Shown here one piece after another: positions 23,795 through 34,000 of a DNA stretch of 64,000 nucleotides. The first letter of the stretch is position 1, and every line of letters starts with the position of its first letter. Where the stretch lies: the NCBI RefSeq assembly GCF_000953135.1, contig NZ_LN614827.1, positions 1,703,001 through 1,767,000 of the forward strand, in the 5' to 3' direction. The notes under the pieces were generated by a model. The model saw only the letters and a list, made by a program, of their open reading frames with translations. It was not told the origin of the DNA and made no database searches. This DNA comes from Legionella fallonii LLAP-10. GTDB lineage: Bacteria; Pseudomonadota; Gammaproteobacteria; Legionellales; Legionellaceae. Made by a program: the position numbers and the translations under genes.

Positions 23795-25477
23795 TTAAGG
23801 AACGCAATTTTCTACTTTTAGAGCTTGTCGTACTACATTTCGATTACGACCCAAATTCTCGTTCTGAGGAAACAATAAAGTGTAATAGATATAGGGTGAA
23901 GAATTGCTGTATTGGAAACTATGATCATCAGTTACTAAACGAGGGCCATAATTGTTGCTAATTTGCTGACTGGTAGGATCCAATAAGCTGGGATAGGATT
24001 GTCCCAACACAGTACGTAGAGTACTCCACTGATCCAACCAAGTAATTTGTCTAATAAAGTACTCCTTATACGTATTGCCAGTATTAGTGGCGGGAGTAAG
24101 AATACCAGTAATTGGATCAAGATCTGCTAAAGTATAAATAAAAGCCTCTACCCTGCTTCCATCAGCCTGAAGATAGTTTGTATCAATGCCTATAATAATA
24201 AACTTATTGAGCTTTACGTTATAGCTCCAAGAAAAACGATAAAAAACTGGCAAAATTTCATGACATAAATATTGCTCTGGATTAGCAAATGGAGGAGAAG
24301 GATAGCGAGGAACTAATGGAACACTGTACTGTAGTCCATCAAATCCTAACCATGAACGAGGATCTGCTATATTATTAGTACGATAAATACAAACACCTCC
24401 AGGTGGCGCATTGGCATTTAAAATGCTCAGGTCTTGATTGACCAGAATATAATAATAATTACCCCATTTTATTATATTGCTTTGTGCAAACATGCCAGCA
24501 ACACCCGTCATATTATTATTGTCTGCAGTATTTTGATAAGGATAAGGAGAAACAATGACAGGCATATTATAATTAGCCGAGCTCTGAATGAGCTGAAAGG
24601 TATTCCCTCCATCTGATGATTTAGCAGCAACGATATTTCCGTATTCATTATTAACATTAACAGGAAGAGGGTGATATTCATTATGAATTAGTGAATAAAC
24701 ATTTTGTCCATCTGGGGTATAAGGGACGGTCATCCACAATTCATTATTGTACGCGTCTATTGGATTAACATTGCCTTGCCCCGGACTAACCACCCAAGTA
24801 ATACACTGGCCATTGCTGTCACGCGCACGAGTCATTAGAGCAAGAATATCTGCCGCACCCTGGCTCACCGATACCCCGTCTGTTTTGAAATATCCCTGAG
24901 AGTTACTAGCAAACCATAATACACCATTATTGGCACCAATAAATGGGCGTACTGGAACATCAGCATAATCTCCACCGGTTACAACAGGACAACTATCTGT
25001 TAGATAATTAAATACTGTTTCTTCAATCCCATTTAACAAAGTCATTGGACCGTAGATAGGATCACAAGATTTACTATTTACTATAACGTTGAGTGTCGGT
25101 GCAATGGTACAATTCATGCCATTACAAATAGCAAAGTTGCTACTCACTGGGCCATTGATAACTAACTTCAAAATGCAATTGGCCTTAGCTGACAAATTAA
25201 TAGGATTGCTGCATAAATTAGCCACTACTGCATCATTTGTTGACTGTGATACCGTTTGAGGTAAACCAACCACAGCATACCCATTACGAGTGCTATTAGT
25301 TAAATTAGTAACAGTGAAATAAGCCATAATCGAACCACCCTTAAGCACCTCAGTGGGTAGAGTCGTCCCCGCTAATGGTGTGATCTTAAAGTTAGAGGCC
25401 GCATATAATGGATTTAAAACGAACAATGCAACAATAATACTGATAATTGGAAAAAAAAATCCTTTATTATGTTTCAT
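23795..25477 (-). CDS. secreted protein with Cys-rich N-terminal module, 560 aa
   Basis: An exported protein with a clear signal peptide (FFFPIISIIVALFVLNPLYAA). Residues 28-135 form the same module as the N-terminus of the beta-helix protein at 12688-14901: FTVTNLTNSTRN, LCSNPINLSAKANCILKLVI, then FAICNGMNCTIAPTLNV. The rest, about 420 residues, is rich in Tyr, Asn, Pro and Trp and looks like a globular extracellular fold, with YGPMTLLNGIEETVFNYL at its start; I do not recognise the enzyme family. A hairpin terminator follows the gene. It is probably released by type II secretion or surface-held. Nothing looks broken. Confidence 0.75.
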   Translation of the reverse strand: MKHNKGFFFPIISIIVALFVLNPLYAASNFKITPLAGTTLPTEVLKGGSIMAYFTVTNLTNSTRNGYAVVGLPQTVSQSTNDAVVANLCSNPINLSAKANCILKLVINGPVSSNFAICNGMNCTIAPTLNVIVNSKSCDPIYGPMTLLNGIEETVFNYLTDSCPVVTGGDYADVPVRPFIGANNGVLWFASNSQGYFKTDGVSVSQGAADILALMTRARDSNGQCITWVVSPGQGNVNPIDAYNNELWMTVPYTPDGQNVYSLIHNEYHPLPVNVNNEYGNIVAAKSSDGGNTFQLIQSSANYNMPVIVSPYPYQNTADNNNMTGVAGMFAQSNIIKWGNYYYILVNQDLSILNANAPPGGVCIYRTNNIADPRSWLGFDGLQYSVPLVPRYPSPPFANPEQYLCHEILPVFYRFSWSYNVKLNKFIIIGIDTNYLQADGSRVEAFIYTLADLDPITGILTPATNTGNTYKEYFIRQITWLDQWSTLRTVLGQSYPSLLDPTSQQISNNYGPRLVTDDHSFQYSNSSPYIYYTLLFPQNENLGRNRNVVRQALKVENCVP

Positions 25478-25833
25478 CTATCTAGCTCTCCTTATCTAGG
25501 TGTACTAGAACATCTTATCCTTAATTAATGACTACGGACTCTTATCAAATTAAGTGAGTTAACTGAGCAATAGTTAATGTGGGAATTGTTAGAGCGTATG
25601 GAAGGATAATCATTTTTTAGGCACCCTAGCCTCTCCAAAGAAAATTTTCGTCCATAATGATGCCCTATCTTAATGAAAATTTTTTGTCGTGTCTAAAGAT
25701 TTCTGTTATAAAAACTAATTAATTAAGTGATTAAAAATAAACATATTTAAAAATAAATAATGACGTTTCTTAATACTATCTTAATAATATTCACTTAAAA
25801 TAAACTTAATTAAAACCACTTTGGCTTATAACT
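25478..25833. other. intergenic region with divergent promoters
   Basis: These 356 bases separate the divergent secreted-protein and effector-candidate genes. The right part holds the PmrA-box match listed next. The left part should carry the promoter of the secreted protein; its ribosome site AAGGAGAG is visible near 25485-25495. No further gene was found. Confidence 0.4.
25769..25788 (+). promoter_or_regulatory. PmrA-box match
   Basis: Two nine-base half sites lie in direct repeat: CTTAATACT and CTTAATAAT, separated by AT. The published Legionella PmrA element is cTTAATatT repeated with a two-base spacer, so each half differs at one or two of the less conserved bases. The site lies 45 bases upstream of the next start codon, in the right direction. 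PmrA, a two-component response regulator, activates many Dot/Icm effector genes. Confidence 0.65.
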
Positions 25834-27036
25834 ATGCAACACACCAAGCTATCTAATCCACAAACTGTAAATGCATGTACTTTGATTAGTATTGCAGTCG
25901 TTGGTGCTGTTTTTAGTGCCACAAATGACACCGATATGAAAGAAAGAATAAGGAAAGCACACATTGATTTTCAAAACCACTACAGAAAGGATTTTTCTAA
26001 TTCTGTTGATGGTGCGGGGGTCTTGGAAGATGATGCCTATGAACGATACTTTTCAGAACAATTTGCCCAACCCACTAGTAGAGAGCTATCGGCCCCTGCT
26101 CAGAATATAGATATAAAAGACTTGCTCCAAAATAGAGCAACTGTTGGCTCAGTGGATCTTTTTATGATGTTTAATGGTGAGGCGGTAGATGCTATTGAGC
26201 AAGCAATTAGATCTAGACATCCAAATGCAAAACCTATTGATTGGGAAACAATCACAGAAGAGCAACTGAGAAAACTAGTACCCAATGAAAAAAAACCTCC
26301 GTTAAGAGAGCAATTCCTCGCGGTTATTAATGCATTAAACTCACAGGGTATCACTATTAGAACGGAAGGACATACTATTTCTGTAGCAAAAAGAGGAAAT
26401 GTTTACTATAGCTATGATTCTGCTACAGGCATATTATCCGATACCGACAGTGCTGATGAAATGGCAAATCACATTAGTGACAAATTACATACAAATCATG
26501 CGAAGAGTGCCACAGTCTACACATTTTCACCGACAGTAACCTTAGACGAGCGTATAGAAAAACAACTTAGAGGCGAAGAAAAATGTCATAAGCAAGACAA
26601 TGAGCAAACTCGTAAAAAAGAGAATGTTGCTGATAAAGAAAAAGTGGCGAAAATTAATGCGCAATTAGCAATTTTAGCATCTAAAACCACTGAACTCAGA
26701 CAAGACGGTTATATTGAAGCAGAACAAGCAGCACAAAATATCTATAATGCGGTTGATAAGCTTGTGAAACAATATGAAAAAGGAACCATCAACGAACAAA
26801 AGTTAAAAGATGACTCCCAAATAGCAATAAACAACAATCTTGATGAATTAGAAAAATTCCGCGGTTGGAAATTAAAGAAAGTGGGAGAAGTTCTTATTAA
26901 TTTGTTGGCCGTGATTTGTTCTGTTGGTATTTCCTATCTTGCGACAGGGAAATTTATGCTATTTACAGCGAAAACGGATTCAGCAGAAAAAGTGAGTAAT
27001 CTTGAGGAATCCGTTAATAATGCTCTTAAAAAATAA
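25834..27036 (+). CDS. putative Dot/Icm effector with C-terminal membrane segment
   Basis: A 400-residue protein of no known enzyme family. Residues 1-30 hold a hydrophobic stretch (ACTLISIAVVGAVFSA). Residues 100-230 look globular (DLFMMFNGEAVDAIEQAIRS). Residues 255-350 are a highly charged helical or coiled-coil region. A membrane segment follows (VLINLLAVICSVGISYLATG), then KTDSAEKVSNLEESVNNALK at the end. This helical stalk, span and acidic tail recur in Legionella effector candidates, and the protein at 37197 has the same tail plan. The acidic C-terminus fits an E-block secretion signal. A PmrA box lies upstream. Function unknown. Confidence 0.6.
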   Translation: MQHTKLSNPQTVNACTLISIAVVGAVFSATNDTDMKERIRKAHIDFQNHYRKDFSNSVDGAGVLEDDAYERYFSEQFAQPTSRELSAPAQNIDIKDLLQNRATVGSVDLFMMFNGEAVDAIEQAIRSRHPNAKPIDWETITEEQLRKLVPNEKKPPLREQFLAVINALNSQGITIRTEGHTISVAKRGNVYYSYDSATGILSDTDSADEMANHISDKLHTNHAKSATVYTFSPTVTLDERIEKQLRGEEKCHKQDNEQTRKKENVADKEKVAKINAQLAILASKTTELRQDGYIEAEQAAQNIYNAVDKLVKQYEKGTINEQKLKDDSQIAINNNLDELEKFRGWKLKKVGEVLINLLAVICSVGISYLATGKFMLFTAKTDSAEKVSNLEESVNNALKK

Positions 27037-27140
27037 CGTATTCTTTATACCGAGCCTCTTTTATTTAGAAGTAGATCCCATATAAATGCGGCTCGCTTTA
27101 CGTGATAACGTTCCTTTAGCCATATAAAACACAGTTCCAA

Positions 27141-27193
27141 GCCCTTTATGTCGAACTCATTTTAGACGAATTACCGGCGAAAGCCGGTATCCA
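27141..27193 (-). repeat. interspersed palindromic repeat, copy 2 (half)
   Basis: This is a half copy in reverse orientation. On the minus strand it reads GGATACCGGCTTTCGCCGG, then TAATTCGTCTAAAATGAG and TTCGACATAAAGGG. It matches the right arm and outer flank of the copy at 30500-30610. It lies between the effector candidate and the TetR gene. Confidence 0.65.
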
Positions 27194-27290
27194 TTTTATT
27201 GCAAAACAAAAACTATAACACTATAATTCCTACCATATGGCAGGAAAAAATTACCCCATGTCAGGATTGGAACATAGAGGAAACTCAGCG

Positions 27291-27890
27291 ATGAGATTAG
27301 GTAATACAAAAACGCGTGCTTTAGAGGAAGCAAGAAAACTGCTCCAAGAAGTAGGCTACAATGGCTTTAGTTTTCAGCATCTGGCCGATACTCTGCATAT
27401 CAAAAAGCAAAGTCTTTACGTTCATTTTAAATCAAAAGAAGACCTAGGAGTATGTCTCATTGAAGAGCATCGTTTATCTTTTGCGGAATGGGCGAAAACA
27501 ATCGACATTTTTGCTCCAGACGCACAAATTGGTGCGATTTTTGAAGTGTGCTATGAGTTTTCGATAGACTCAAGAAAAATATGTCCCTTATCAGCAGTTG
27601 GTGCTGATTTAAATTCTTTGCCTCCAGGAATGCAGTCGGCGTTAACTCGTTTATACACGTCACGTTTTTTGTGGCTAATAAATATTATTGAAAAAGGACA
27701 AAAAGCTGATGTTTTTAGAATAGATAAATCCAGTACGGAACTGACACAGTTTGTCCTTGCCGCTGTACTGGGAGCCCAATTAAGTGCTCGTATTTCAGGA
27801 GTCCCAGAGCAAATAAGGGCAATAAAACAACAAACTTTAGATTTTTTAATGACTGCAACAACAGAAGCCTCACAAAGGAAACAAAAATGA
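27291..27890 (+). CDS. TetR-family transcriptional regulator
   Basis: A 199-residue repressor of the TetR family with an N-terminal helix-turn-helix: RALEEARKLLQEVGYNGFSF, then QHLADTLHIKKQSLYVHFKS and KEDLGVCLIEEH. The C-terminal ligand domain includes ICPLSAVGADLNSLPPGMQS, resembling TetR_C-type domains of AcuR-like members. The ATG at 27291 has GAGG ten bases upstream; two earlier ATGs in frame (27237, 27258) add residues not typical of the family. It overlaps the ketoacyl synthase gene by four bases (ATGA), so it probably regulates its own operon. Confidence 0.88.
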   Translation: MRLGNTKTRALEEARKLLQEVGYNGFSFQHLADTLHIKKQSLYVHFKSKEDLGVCLIEEHRLSFAEWAKTIDIFAPDAQIGAIFEVCYEFSIDSRKICPLSAVGADLNSLPPGMQSALTRLYTSRFLWLINIIEKGQKADVFRIDKSSTELTQFVLAAVLGAQLSARISGVPEQIRAIKQQTLDFLMTATTEASQRKQK

Positions 27891-29131
27891 ATTTTTCTAA
27901 AAAACGCGTTGTCATCACCGGTATTGGTGCCATTACCCCTATTGGGGTAACTCTTGATGAGATAGAAAAATCTCTTAGAGAATCAACAAGTGGTGTTAAA
28001 TTAATTACTCATTTTGATACAGAGAAACTTCCTGTAAAATTCGCGGGTGAAGCGACTCAGTTCAAACCCGAACTTTTTTTAGATCCCAAAGAAATTCGTC
28101 GCAATGATAGATTTATCCATATGTGTTTAGCAGCTACGGATCTAGCAGTTAATGATTCAGGTATTTCCTTAGAACTGCTTCGTGATGCTGGTGTGGCAAT
28201 TGGCGTTGGTCTTGGTGGCCTCTATACCATCGAAGAGGCGACATTAGCAATGGAGAGTTCGGGAGCAAAACGAGTTAGTCCTTTTTTAATCCCCTCTATC
28301 TTAGCAAATCTTGCCAGTGGTCAAGTGAGCATTCGTTATGGTACAAAAGGAGCCAATTACGCCATTTCATCTGCTTGTGCTAGTGGCTCCCAAGCTATAG
28401 GGCAAGCGTTCAGAGAAATTCAATCAGGCCGTCGTGAAATATGGATAGCAGGTGGTGCCGAAGCCCCTATTACTCCACTGAGCATTAGCGGTTTCTCGGC
28501 AGCTCGCGCTCTTTCTCGTCGTAATGAAGAACCTGCTTTAGCCTCCCGACCCTTTGATCAAGAACGTGATGGTTTTGTTCTTGGTGAAGGAGCCGCAACA
28601 TTTATTCTTGAATCACTAGATTCTGCTATGAAGCGTAATGCCAAAATCTATGCTGAAATTATTGGTTTCGGCTTGGCTTCTGATGGTTACCACATCACAG
28701 AACCAGAACCTCATGGTGAAGGAGCATACCTTGCGATGAAAGAAGCAATTGGTGATGCAGCAATTAACGTATCGCAAATTGATTATGTTAATGCACATGC
28801 AACAAGTACTATGCTAGGAGATAAAGTAGAAGCCTTAGCCATGGAGCGTATCTTTGAGGAACAAATGCCTGAAACCCGAGTATCAAGCACTAAAAGTCTT
28901 ACAGGCCATGCTTGTGGTGCTGCTGGCGCTATAGAAACAGCTTTTTGTTCTTTAATGTTAGTTAAAGAGTTTTTACCACCGGCGTTTAATCTCGATAATA
29001 TATCCCCTGAGTTTCTCTTCAGATCCCCGAGTAAAGCAGAAGCTAATTTCCGCTCTAACATTATAATGAATAATAGTTTTGGATTTGGCGGCATTAATAC
29101 GTCAATGTTATTAAAACGAATGGGGGCATAA
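27887..29131 (+). CDS. beta-ketoacyl-ACP synthase, FabF-like
   Basis: A condensing enzyme that extends acyl chains by Claisen condensation with malonyl units; 414 residues, the FabF size. The active-site cysteine is in SSACASGSQAIGQAF (about residue 163), the first histidine in VNAHATSTMLGDK (about 302), and the second in TKSLTGHACGAAGAIET (about 339). The N-terminal VVITGIGAITPIGVTLDE is typical of KAS II. It is the first enzyme of an operon with a thioesterase and a dehydrogenase under TetR control. No acyl carrier protein or malonyl transferase is nearby, so it must share ACP from elsewhere. It is a paralogue-type gene rather than the main fabF. Confidence 0.9.
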   Translation: MNFSKKRVVITGIGAITPIGVTLDEIEKSLRESTSGVKLITHFDTEKLPVKFAGEATQFKPELFLDPKEIRRNDRFIHMCLAATDLAVNDSGISLELLRDAGVAIGVGLGGLYTIEEATLAMESSGAKRVSPFLIPSILANLASGQVSIRYGTKGANYAISSACASGSQAIGQAFREIQSGRREIWIAGGAEAPITPLSISGFSAARALSRRNEEPALASRPFDQERDGFVLGEGAATFILESLDSAMKRNAKIYAEIIGFGLASDGYHITEPEPHGEGAYLAMKEAIGDAAINVSQIDYVNAHATSTMLGDKVEALAMERIFEEQMPETRVSSTKSLTGHACGAAGAIETAFCSLMLVKEFLPPAFNLDNISPEFLFRSPSKAEANFRSNIIMNNSFGFGGINTSMLLKRMGA

Positions 29132-29616
29132 TGACAGTACATGAACAAGTAATGAAAAATATGCGAGAAATGGCGGCATTATTCTCTTCTTCTAATATTT
29201 CTTTAGAAATGCCTCCTCAGTCCAATCTAACTCTGGGAACAACTTACGTCGATATTGATTTTGGAAAAATGCTTACCGCCAGATTTAAGTTTGATACTCG
29301 CTTTATTAATCCTATAGGTACTTTTCATGGTGGTTTTTTAAGTGCTGTCTTTGATGATACCTATGGACCACTGTCTTACATGGCGGCCTCTAGGCCAGTC
29401 GTTACTATAGAATTAAGTACAACCTTTATTCGTCCCTTTACCGCTAAGGACGAATACATAGACGTACGTGCGGAATTAGTGTCTAAATCAAAATCGTTAC
29501 TTGTCATGAGAGCCGAAGCTAAAACAAAAGATGGGAAACTAATAGCGACATCGACAACTCACTCTATAATTTTATCTGATGAGCAATTAAGTGCAACCAA
29601 CAATAACTTAAGATAA
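29131..29616 (+). CDS. PaaI-like hotdog thioesterase
   Basis: A 161-residue hotdog-fold acyl-CoA or acyl-ACP thioesterase. The PaaI-like core reads INPIGTFHGGFLSAVFDDTY (about 61-80), followed by VVTIELSTTFIRPFTAKDEY and a strand-rich end with TKDGKLIATSTTHSII. The HGG motif and the downstream Asp fit the active site of this group. The start overlaps the ketoacyl synthase stop (TAATG), so expression is coupled. Its place after the synthase suggests it frees or edits the acyl product. Confidence 0.82.
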   Translation: MTVHEQVMKNMREMAALFSSSNISLEMPPQSNLTLGTTYVDIDFGKMLTARFKFDTRFINPIGTFHGGFLSAVFDDTYGPLSYMAASRPVVTIELSTTFIRPFTAKDEYIDVRAELVSKSKSLLVMRAEAKTKDGKLIATSTTHSIILSDEQLSATNNNLR

Positions 29617-29654
29617 GTTATTAAAATTAAACTACTGTTATTAGGAGAGCTGAG

Positions 29655-30404
29655 ATGAGATTTACTGATAAAACTGTTTTGATCACCGGTGGAAGTAGTG
29701 GAATCGGTTTTTCTGTAGCCAAACGCATCACTGATGAGGGAGGTAATGTTGTTATTACTGGACGTAATGAAAACAATTTGCACTCTGCTGTCAAAAGTCT
29801 CGGTAAAAAATCGAGCTATGTTGTTTCTGATGCTAGCAATCTTAGCGCTCTTGATACACTCTACTCATATATAAAAAGGGAAATTGGTACGCTTGATGGG
29901 CTTTTTGCTAACGCAGGAATTGCCATTATGAAACCAATTGACGCCGTTACCGAAGAAGACTTTGATAGATTAATGAACATCAATGTTAAAGGCGTCTTTT
30001 TTACATTGCAAAAAGCGATCCCCCTTTTGGCTGACGGCGCATCTATTGTGCTTAATGCCTCTGTTGCTGGAAGCCGTGGCTCCCCTATTTCCTCTGTGTA
30101 CAGCGCAACAAAGGCTGCAGTGAGATCTATGGCTCGTACTTTTGCAGCAACTCTTGTAGATAAAAAAATCCGTGTTAACGCCGTAAGCCCTGGGCCTATA
30201 GAAACTCCTTTATGGTATAAAGAAAAGGATATGCCAACAGATATGCTTCCCCAACTTATTGAGAATATCACCCAAGCCAATCCGATGAAACGTTTTGGTA
30301 CACCCGATGAAGTAGCTGCTGTAGTTGCTTTTCTTCTAGCCCCAGAATCGTCTTATGTTACAGGTTGTGAACTATTTGTTGATGGAGGACTAACGCAACT
30401 ATAG
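29655..30404 (+). CDS. SDR-family oxidoreductase
   Basis: A 249-residue short-chain dehydrogenase/reductase. The cofactor loop is [19 protein letters not shown] (residues 7-25); the Asn of the NAG-like [11 protein letters not shown], the catalytic Ser in [12 protein letters not shown], and the Tyr-Lys pair in [16 protein letters not shown] are all present. The end reads [20 protein letters not shown], as usual for the family. AGGAGAG precedes the ATG by about 5-10 bases. It is the last gene of the TetR-controlled lipid operon; it could act as a ketoacyl reductase, but the substrate is not deducible. Confidence 0.88.
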   Translation: MRFTDKTVLITGGSSGIGFSVAKRITDEGGNVVITGRNENNLHSAVKSLGKKSSYVVSDASNLSALDTLYSYIKREIGTLDGLFANAGIAIMKPIDAVTEEDFDRLMNINVKGVFFTLQKAIPLLADGASIVLNASVAGSRGSPISSVYSATKAAVRSMARTFAATLVDKKIRVNAVSPGPIETPLWYKEKDMPTDMLPQLIENITQANPMKRFGTPDEVAAVVAFLLAPESSYVTGCELFVDGGLTQL

Positions 30405-30499
30405 GTTGGCAACGAGCCACCATATTGGATTGTTTGTGTGGCATTGCCGCAGCGCAGCATAATCAAGGTATTAACATTGTCGACGAAACAATTTTCCGC

Positions 30500-30610
30500 C
30501 ACATTCAAATTGCCGACGAAGGTCGGCATCCATAAAATATTTAATAGCATCAAGATACCGGCTTTCGCCGGTAATTTGTCTAAAAGTGAGTTCTACATAA
30601 AAGGGATGGA
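30500..30610 (+). repeat. interspersed palindromic repeat, copy 3
   Basis: The left arm reads AAATTGCCGACGAAGGTCGG then CATCCATAAAAT, and the right arm AGATACCGGCTTTCGCCGG then TAATTTGTCTAAAAGTGAG and TTCTACATAAAAGGG. The inner CCGGCTTTCGCCGG forms its own short hairpin. It lies just after the SDR operon and could help end its transcript. Confidence 0.75.
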
Positions 30611-30651
30611 AATGCTTTTTATGTCGCTAAATGATAGTCCCACCAGTGTAA

Positions 30652-30891
30652 CTATCCAATTGCCTCACACTCGGCGCTTAGCTCTTGGAGTTTACTAATC
30701 ATCACATTTAAAGCTTCTGATTTTGATCTATAGACATCTTCATAGGATACATGGAAGGTATTAAATTCATCTTCGCACTCCACCTGCTCTTCTAAAAGAT
30801 CGGTAATTGTTTGTTTGGACAACAAATAAAAATCATCCTCAACTTCAAAATTGATGATCCATACTTGCTCGCCTATTTTAAAATCAACCAT
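30652..30891 (-). CDS. hypothetical small acidic protein, 79 aa
   Basis: A 79-residue acidic protein (MVDFKIGEQVWIINFEVEDD) with a short beta start and a helical end (KSEALNVMISKLQELSAECE). Its composition looks real and its ATG is well placed, but the ribosome site is weak. No family was recognised. It lies between two repeat pieces, downstream of the large effector-like gene on the same strand. Confidence 0.45.
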   Translation of the reverse strand: MVDFKIGEQVWIINFEVEDDFYLLSKQTITDLLEEQVECEDEFNTFHVSYEDVYRSKSEALNVMISKLQELSAECEAIG

Positions 30892-30924
30892 AACGCTTTG
30901 CCCTATTTAAAGTTATATTAGTTT

Positions 30925-30950
30925 GTCGACTTTGGTCATTTTCGAATTTG
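30925..30950 (+). repeat. fragment of the interspersed repeat
   Basis: GTCGACTTTGGTCATTTTCG followed by AATTTG is the outer left end of the 100-base repeat family, identical over about 20 bases to the copy at 48351 apart from one base. The rest of the element is missing. Confidence 0.55.
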
Positions 30951-31020
30951 ATGACTATATACGTAGACCACTTAAGAATCTAGTGTCAACTAATTTAAAC
31001 TTAATTTACATACATCAAAT

Positions 31021-34000
31021 CTACAATAAACTTAGATTTGAATTAACTTTCTCAGTTTGTGTTGATGAATTATCATGAGTAACCACTAATTCTTCTTCAA
31101 CAACGTTAACATCCCCGATTCTCTCTTCAACTATTGCGTTAATGTTTTCTACATCAGTTAACGTTTTATCATTATAGGTAAGAAGTTTTTGAATAAGGTT
31201 AATATCAGATATTTCTCCAATAGCATCTTTTATTTGCGTAAAAGTTGTTCCAGATACTAAACCTTCATATCGCTTAATTAGTTTATTTGCCTCTTTTCCA
31301 ATTATTTGCGACATCGATATGGCGGTTGTCTCATTGCATTCTCTATGCAACTCATCCCATTTGCTACCTTGAACTGACGTCATTTCAAGTTCAACCCCAG
31401 AATGACGATGATCTGTTGAAACCTCTTTAGTTTTACCCTTCAATTGAATTTGTAGCATTTCATCATAAGCTTCTTCTATCATACATCTAAATTCGTTAAG
31501 GCTTTCTGGAGGCACTTCAACTATTTCAGCTTCATTGATAGTAGATACCTTCCCAAAGAGTTCCTGCATCAGGATTACTTGTTGCTCTGTTTTAGGCACG
31601 ATTCTAAGTGATAAACTACCATTACTAAGCCATGCAAAGCCAAGACCTACATTGAATGCTTCAGAAGGATTATATTCATTCATTAATGAAATAATACGGG
31701 GCAAGGTTTCATAATAATAAGTAGGTTTTACCAACAAATCATTACGTTTTTCGTGATATTTCGTTTCAGCAAGATCCATTATTTTTATCAACTGTTTGGG
31801 AGTGACATTGCAACTGAGTCCTTCGTCTTTTCGAACCCAGTCAATTTCAAAATCATCTCCTAATTGTTGGGCATTCATAGACTTACTAGTACTTAAAGTA
31901 TAAGTCCCGTCAAGTTCTCTTTTTAATTGAAATGGTATTCGAGAGCTGAGAGGATCGAAGCGCAATGTATTAAGAAAAACGGTTCCATCGGGTGACATCG
32001 CAGAAGTAGGAGAGTAAATTTTTTCCAATCTATCAATTAAATCGATTTCTTGTCTTGTCAATAATGCACGTTGCTCAAAAACATTTAAAATTGCCTGATT
32101 ATTTTTAGCTGCGGTTACAGACATTCCATCAATAAAAGTCATGTACTCGTCGATGTCAGAATAAGGCATATTATTTTTTATGGCCTCTTCTATGATCTCT
32201 ATTTTGATCTGGGCAAAATAACGATCAAAATGAGACAATTTACCCGAACTAATCTGCATCATATAAGTATCAACCAATCGTTGTTCGGCGCTTCCATCTT
32301 TACAATTGGTTCTGATCTGAGTCAACTGATTCAATAGTTCCTTAGGTGATGGAGTTGACTCCTGAATACGATTTAATTCATGCCTTAAACCAGGATAACT
32401 TTTGATTATATCTTCACTCGGATTTTCTCCAGTAATCATTTTCCTCATTAAATGAAGACCAAACATTCGTTCAGACAAATCAGTATCATAGAAAACGCTA
32501 TAATTTCTGTACATATAATGACGAGCTAATCCATAGAATTGAGAACCTCTGAACACAGCGGGATATTTTGCATACTTATCTTCAAAAGAAAAATCATCTT
32601 GAACTGTTGCGCATACCCCTTCACCATCATAAGTTTTTCCATAATCAAAACCATAAAATGCACCATCAGCAATACCTTTATTCTGGGCTTCTTTTCCCAT
32701 ACCATCTCGGTCACCAATAGCAACGCCAAGAATTAAGTTTCTACCTAATCCAGGAATGTATTTAGAGTATTTATTGGGAGCACTTTTATCATCAACCAAA
32801 ACACCGCTGTAATCAGGCTCATTACCGCCGTAAAGAAAATTTTTCAATGGCACCAATCCTTGTTTCCAGCCACAAGCTAATACAGCATGAAAACCCTTTG
32901 GACCACGAACCCAAGCTACTTCTTGATTTTGATTTTTTGAGCTAAATATCCCTGCAAAGCGAGTACCAACAAACTCTCTAAGAGCCTCTTTATTACCTTT
33001 GAGCCTATCTTTTTCTCCTTCAGCATAATCAAGCTTATACATCCAAGCACTTAATTTTTTATTTTTATCAACAGCTCCTTTAACCTCTTGGCAAAGCCAG
33101 GTAATCCCGTTATTTAAATTACCTATTTCATGTGGACTTCCTGCACGAAAGTTGATAAATCTGGCAAATATTCTTTGCTTACCAGGCAAATCTTCTTTGG
33201 CAAGAGCCACTTTTAATCGAGCATAGGGTGATTTATCTTCTGTGGAAAATTGGGTGCTTTCTAATAATAAATTTTCATCGGATAAAATTTTATCGAGCTC
33301 TATAAAAAACTCTTCATTCAGGTCTACAGCTCTAAATCCTGGTTCTACTCCACCAGGTTTTTCAGCATAACAAAATTGCTGATTCCCAAACATAGTTCCT
33401 ACTCGGGATAATGCGCTTTTCTTACGTAGCATTTTTGTACCCAATTCGACTCCATCCGATCTAATGCTATCCACAGAAGGAGATACGTTAGGTTTTACAG
33501 TTACTGTCCTTTCTACGAGGGGAGCACTTTGTGATACTCTTTTGGGCTCTAGTGTAACTTTTTTTACAGTGGGTGGAAGCAAGCTTTCCTCTTCAACTGT
33601 TTTAGATAGGGTACTGTTTTGAGCATTGAAAATACGCATCATTAATCCATCTGATTTTAAACGATATTTTTTGTCCTTACTTAACTCTACCCCAAATTGC
33701 TCTTCACAGAAACTTTTTATAAATTTACCTAACCCACTATTTGAACCGCCACTAGTATTTTGAATTAACGCGTACTCATTAGCAAAAACATCTAAGAGTG
33801 CAATAATTTTTGCATCAGATGACAAAGACTTATTGCCTTGTACGTCTTTCATTCCCTCATTCAATCGCTTTAAACTATCTAGTCGTTCTGTATCTATTTT
33901 TTTACCTGATAATTGTTTTATTATTTCATTATATTCTGTTGTAAAAAGCTCGGTTGTTATCAGCTCATTTTTTTTCTTAGCTTGCGTTAAAAGTTCTAGA

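Noticed and set aside
30438-30698. Plus-strand frame of 86 codons after the SDR gene
   Set aside because: Most of it reads the repeat copy at 30500-30610, and it overlaps the end of the small acidic gene on the other strand.
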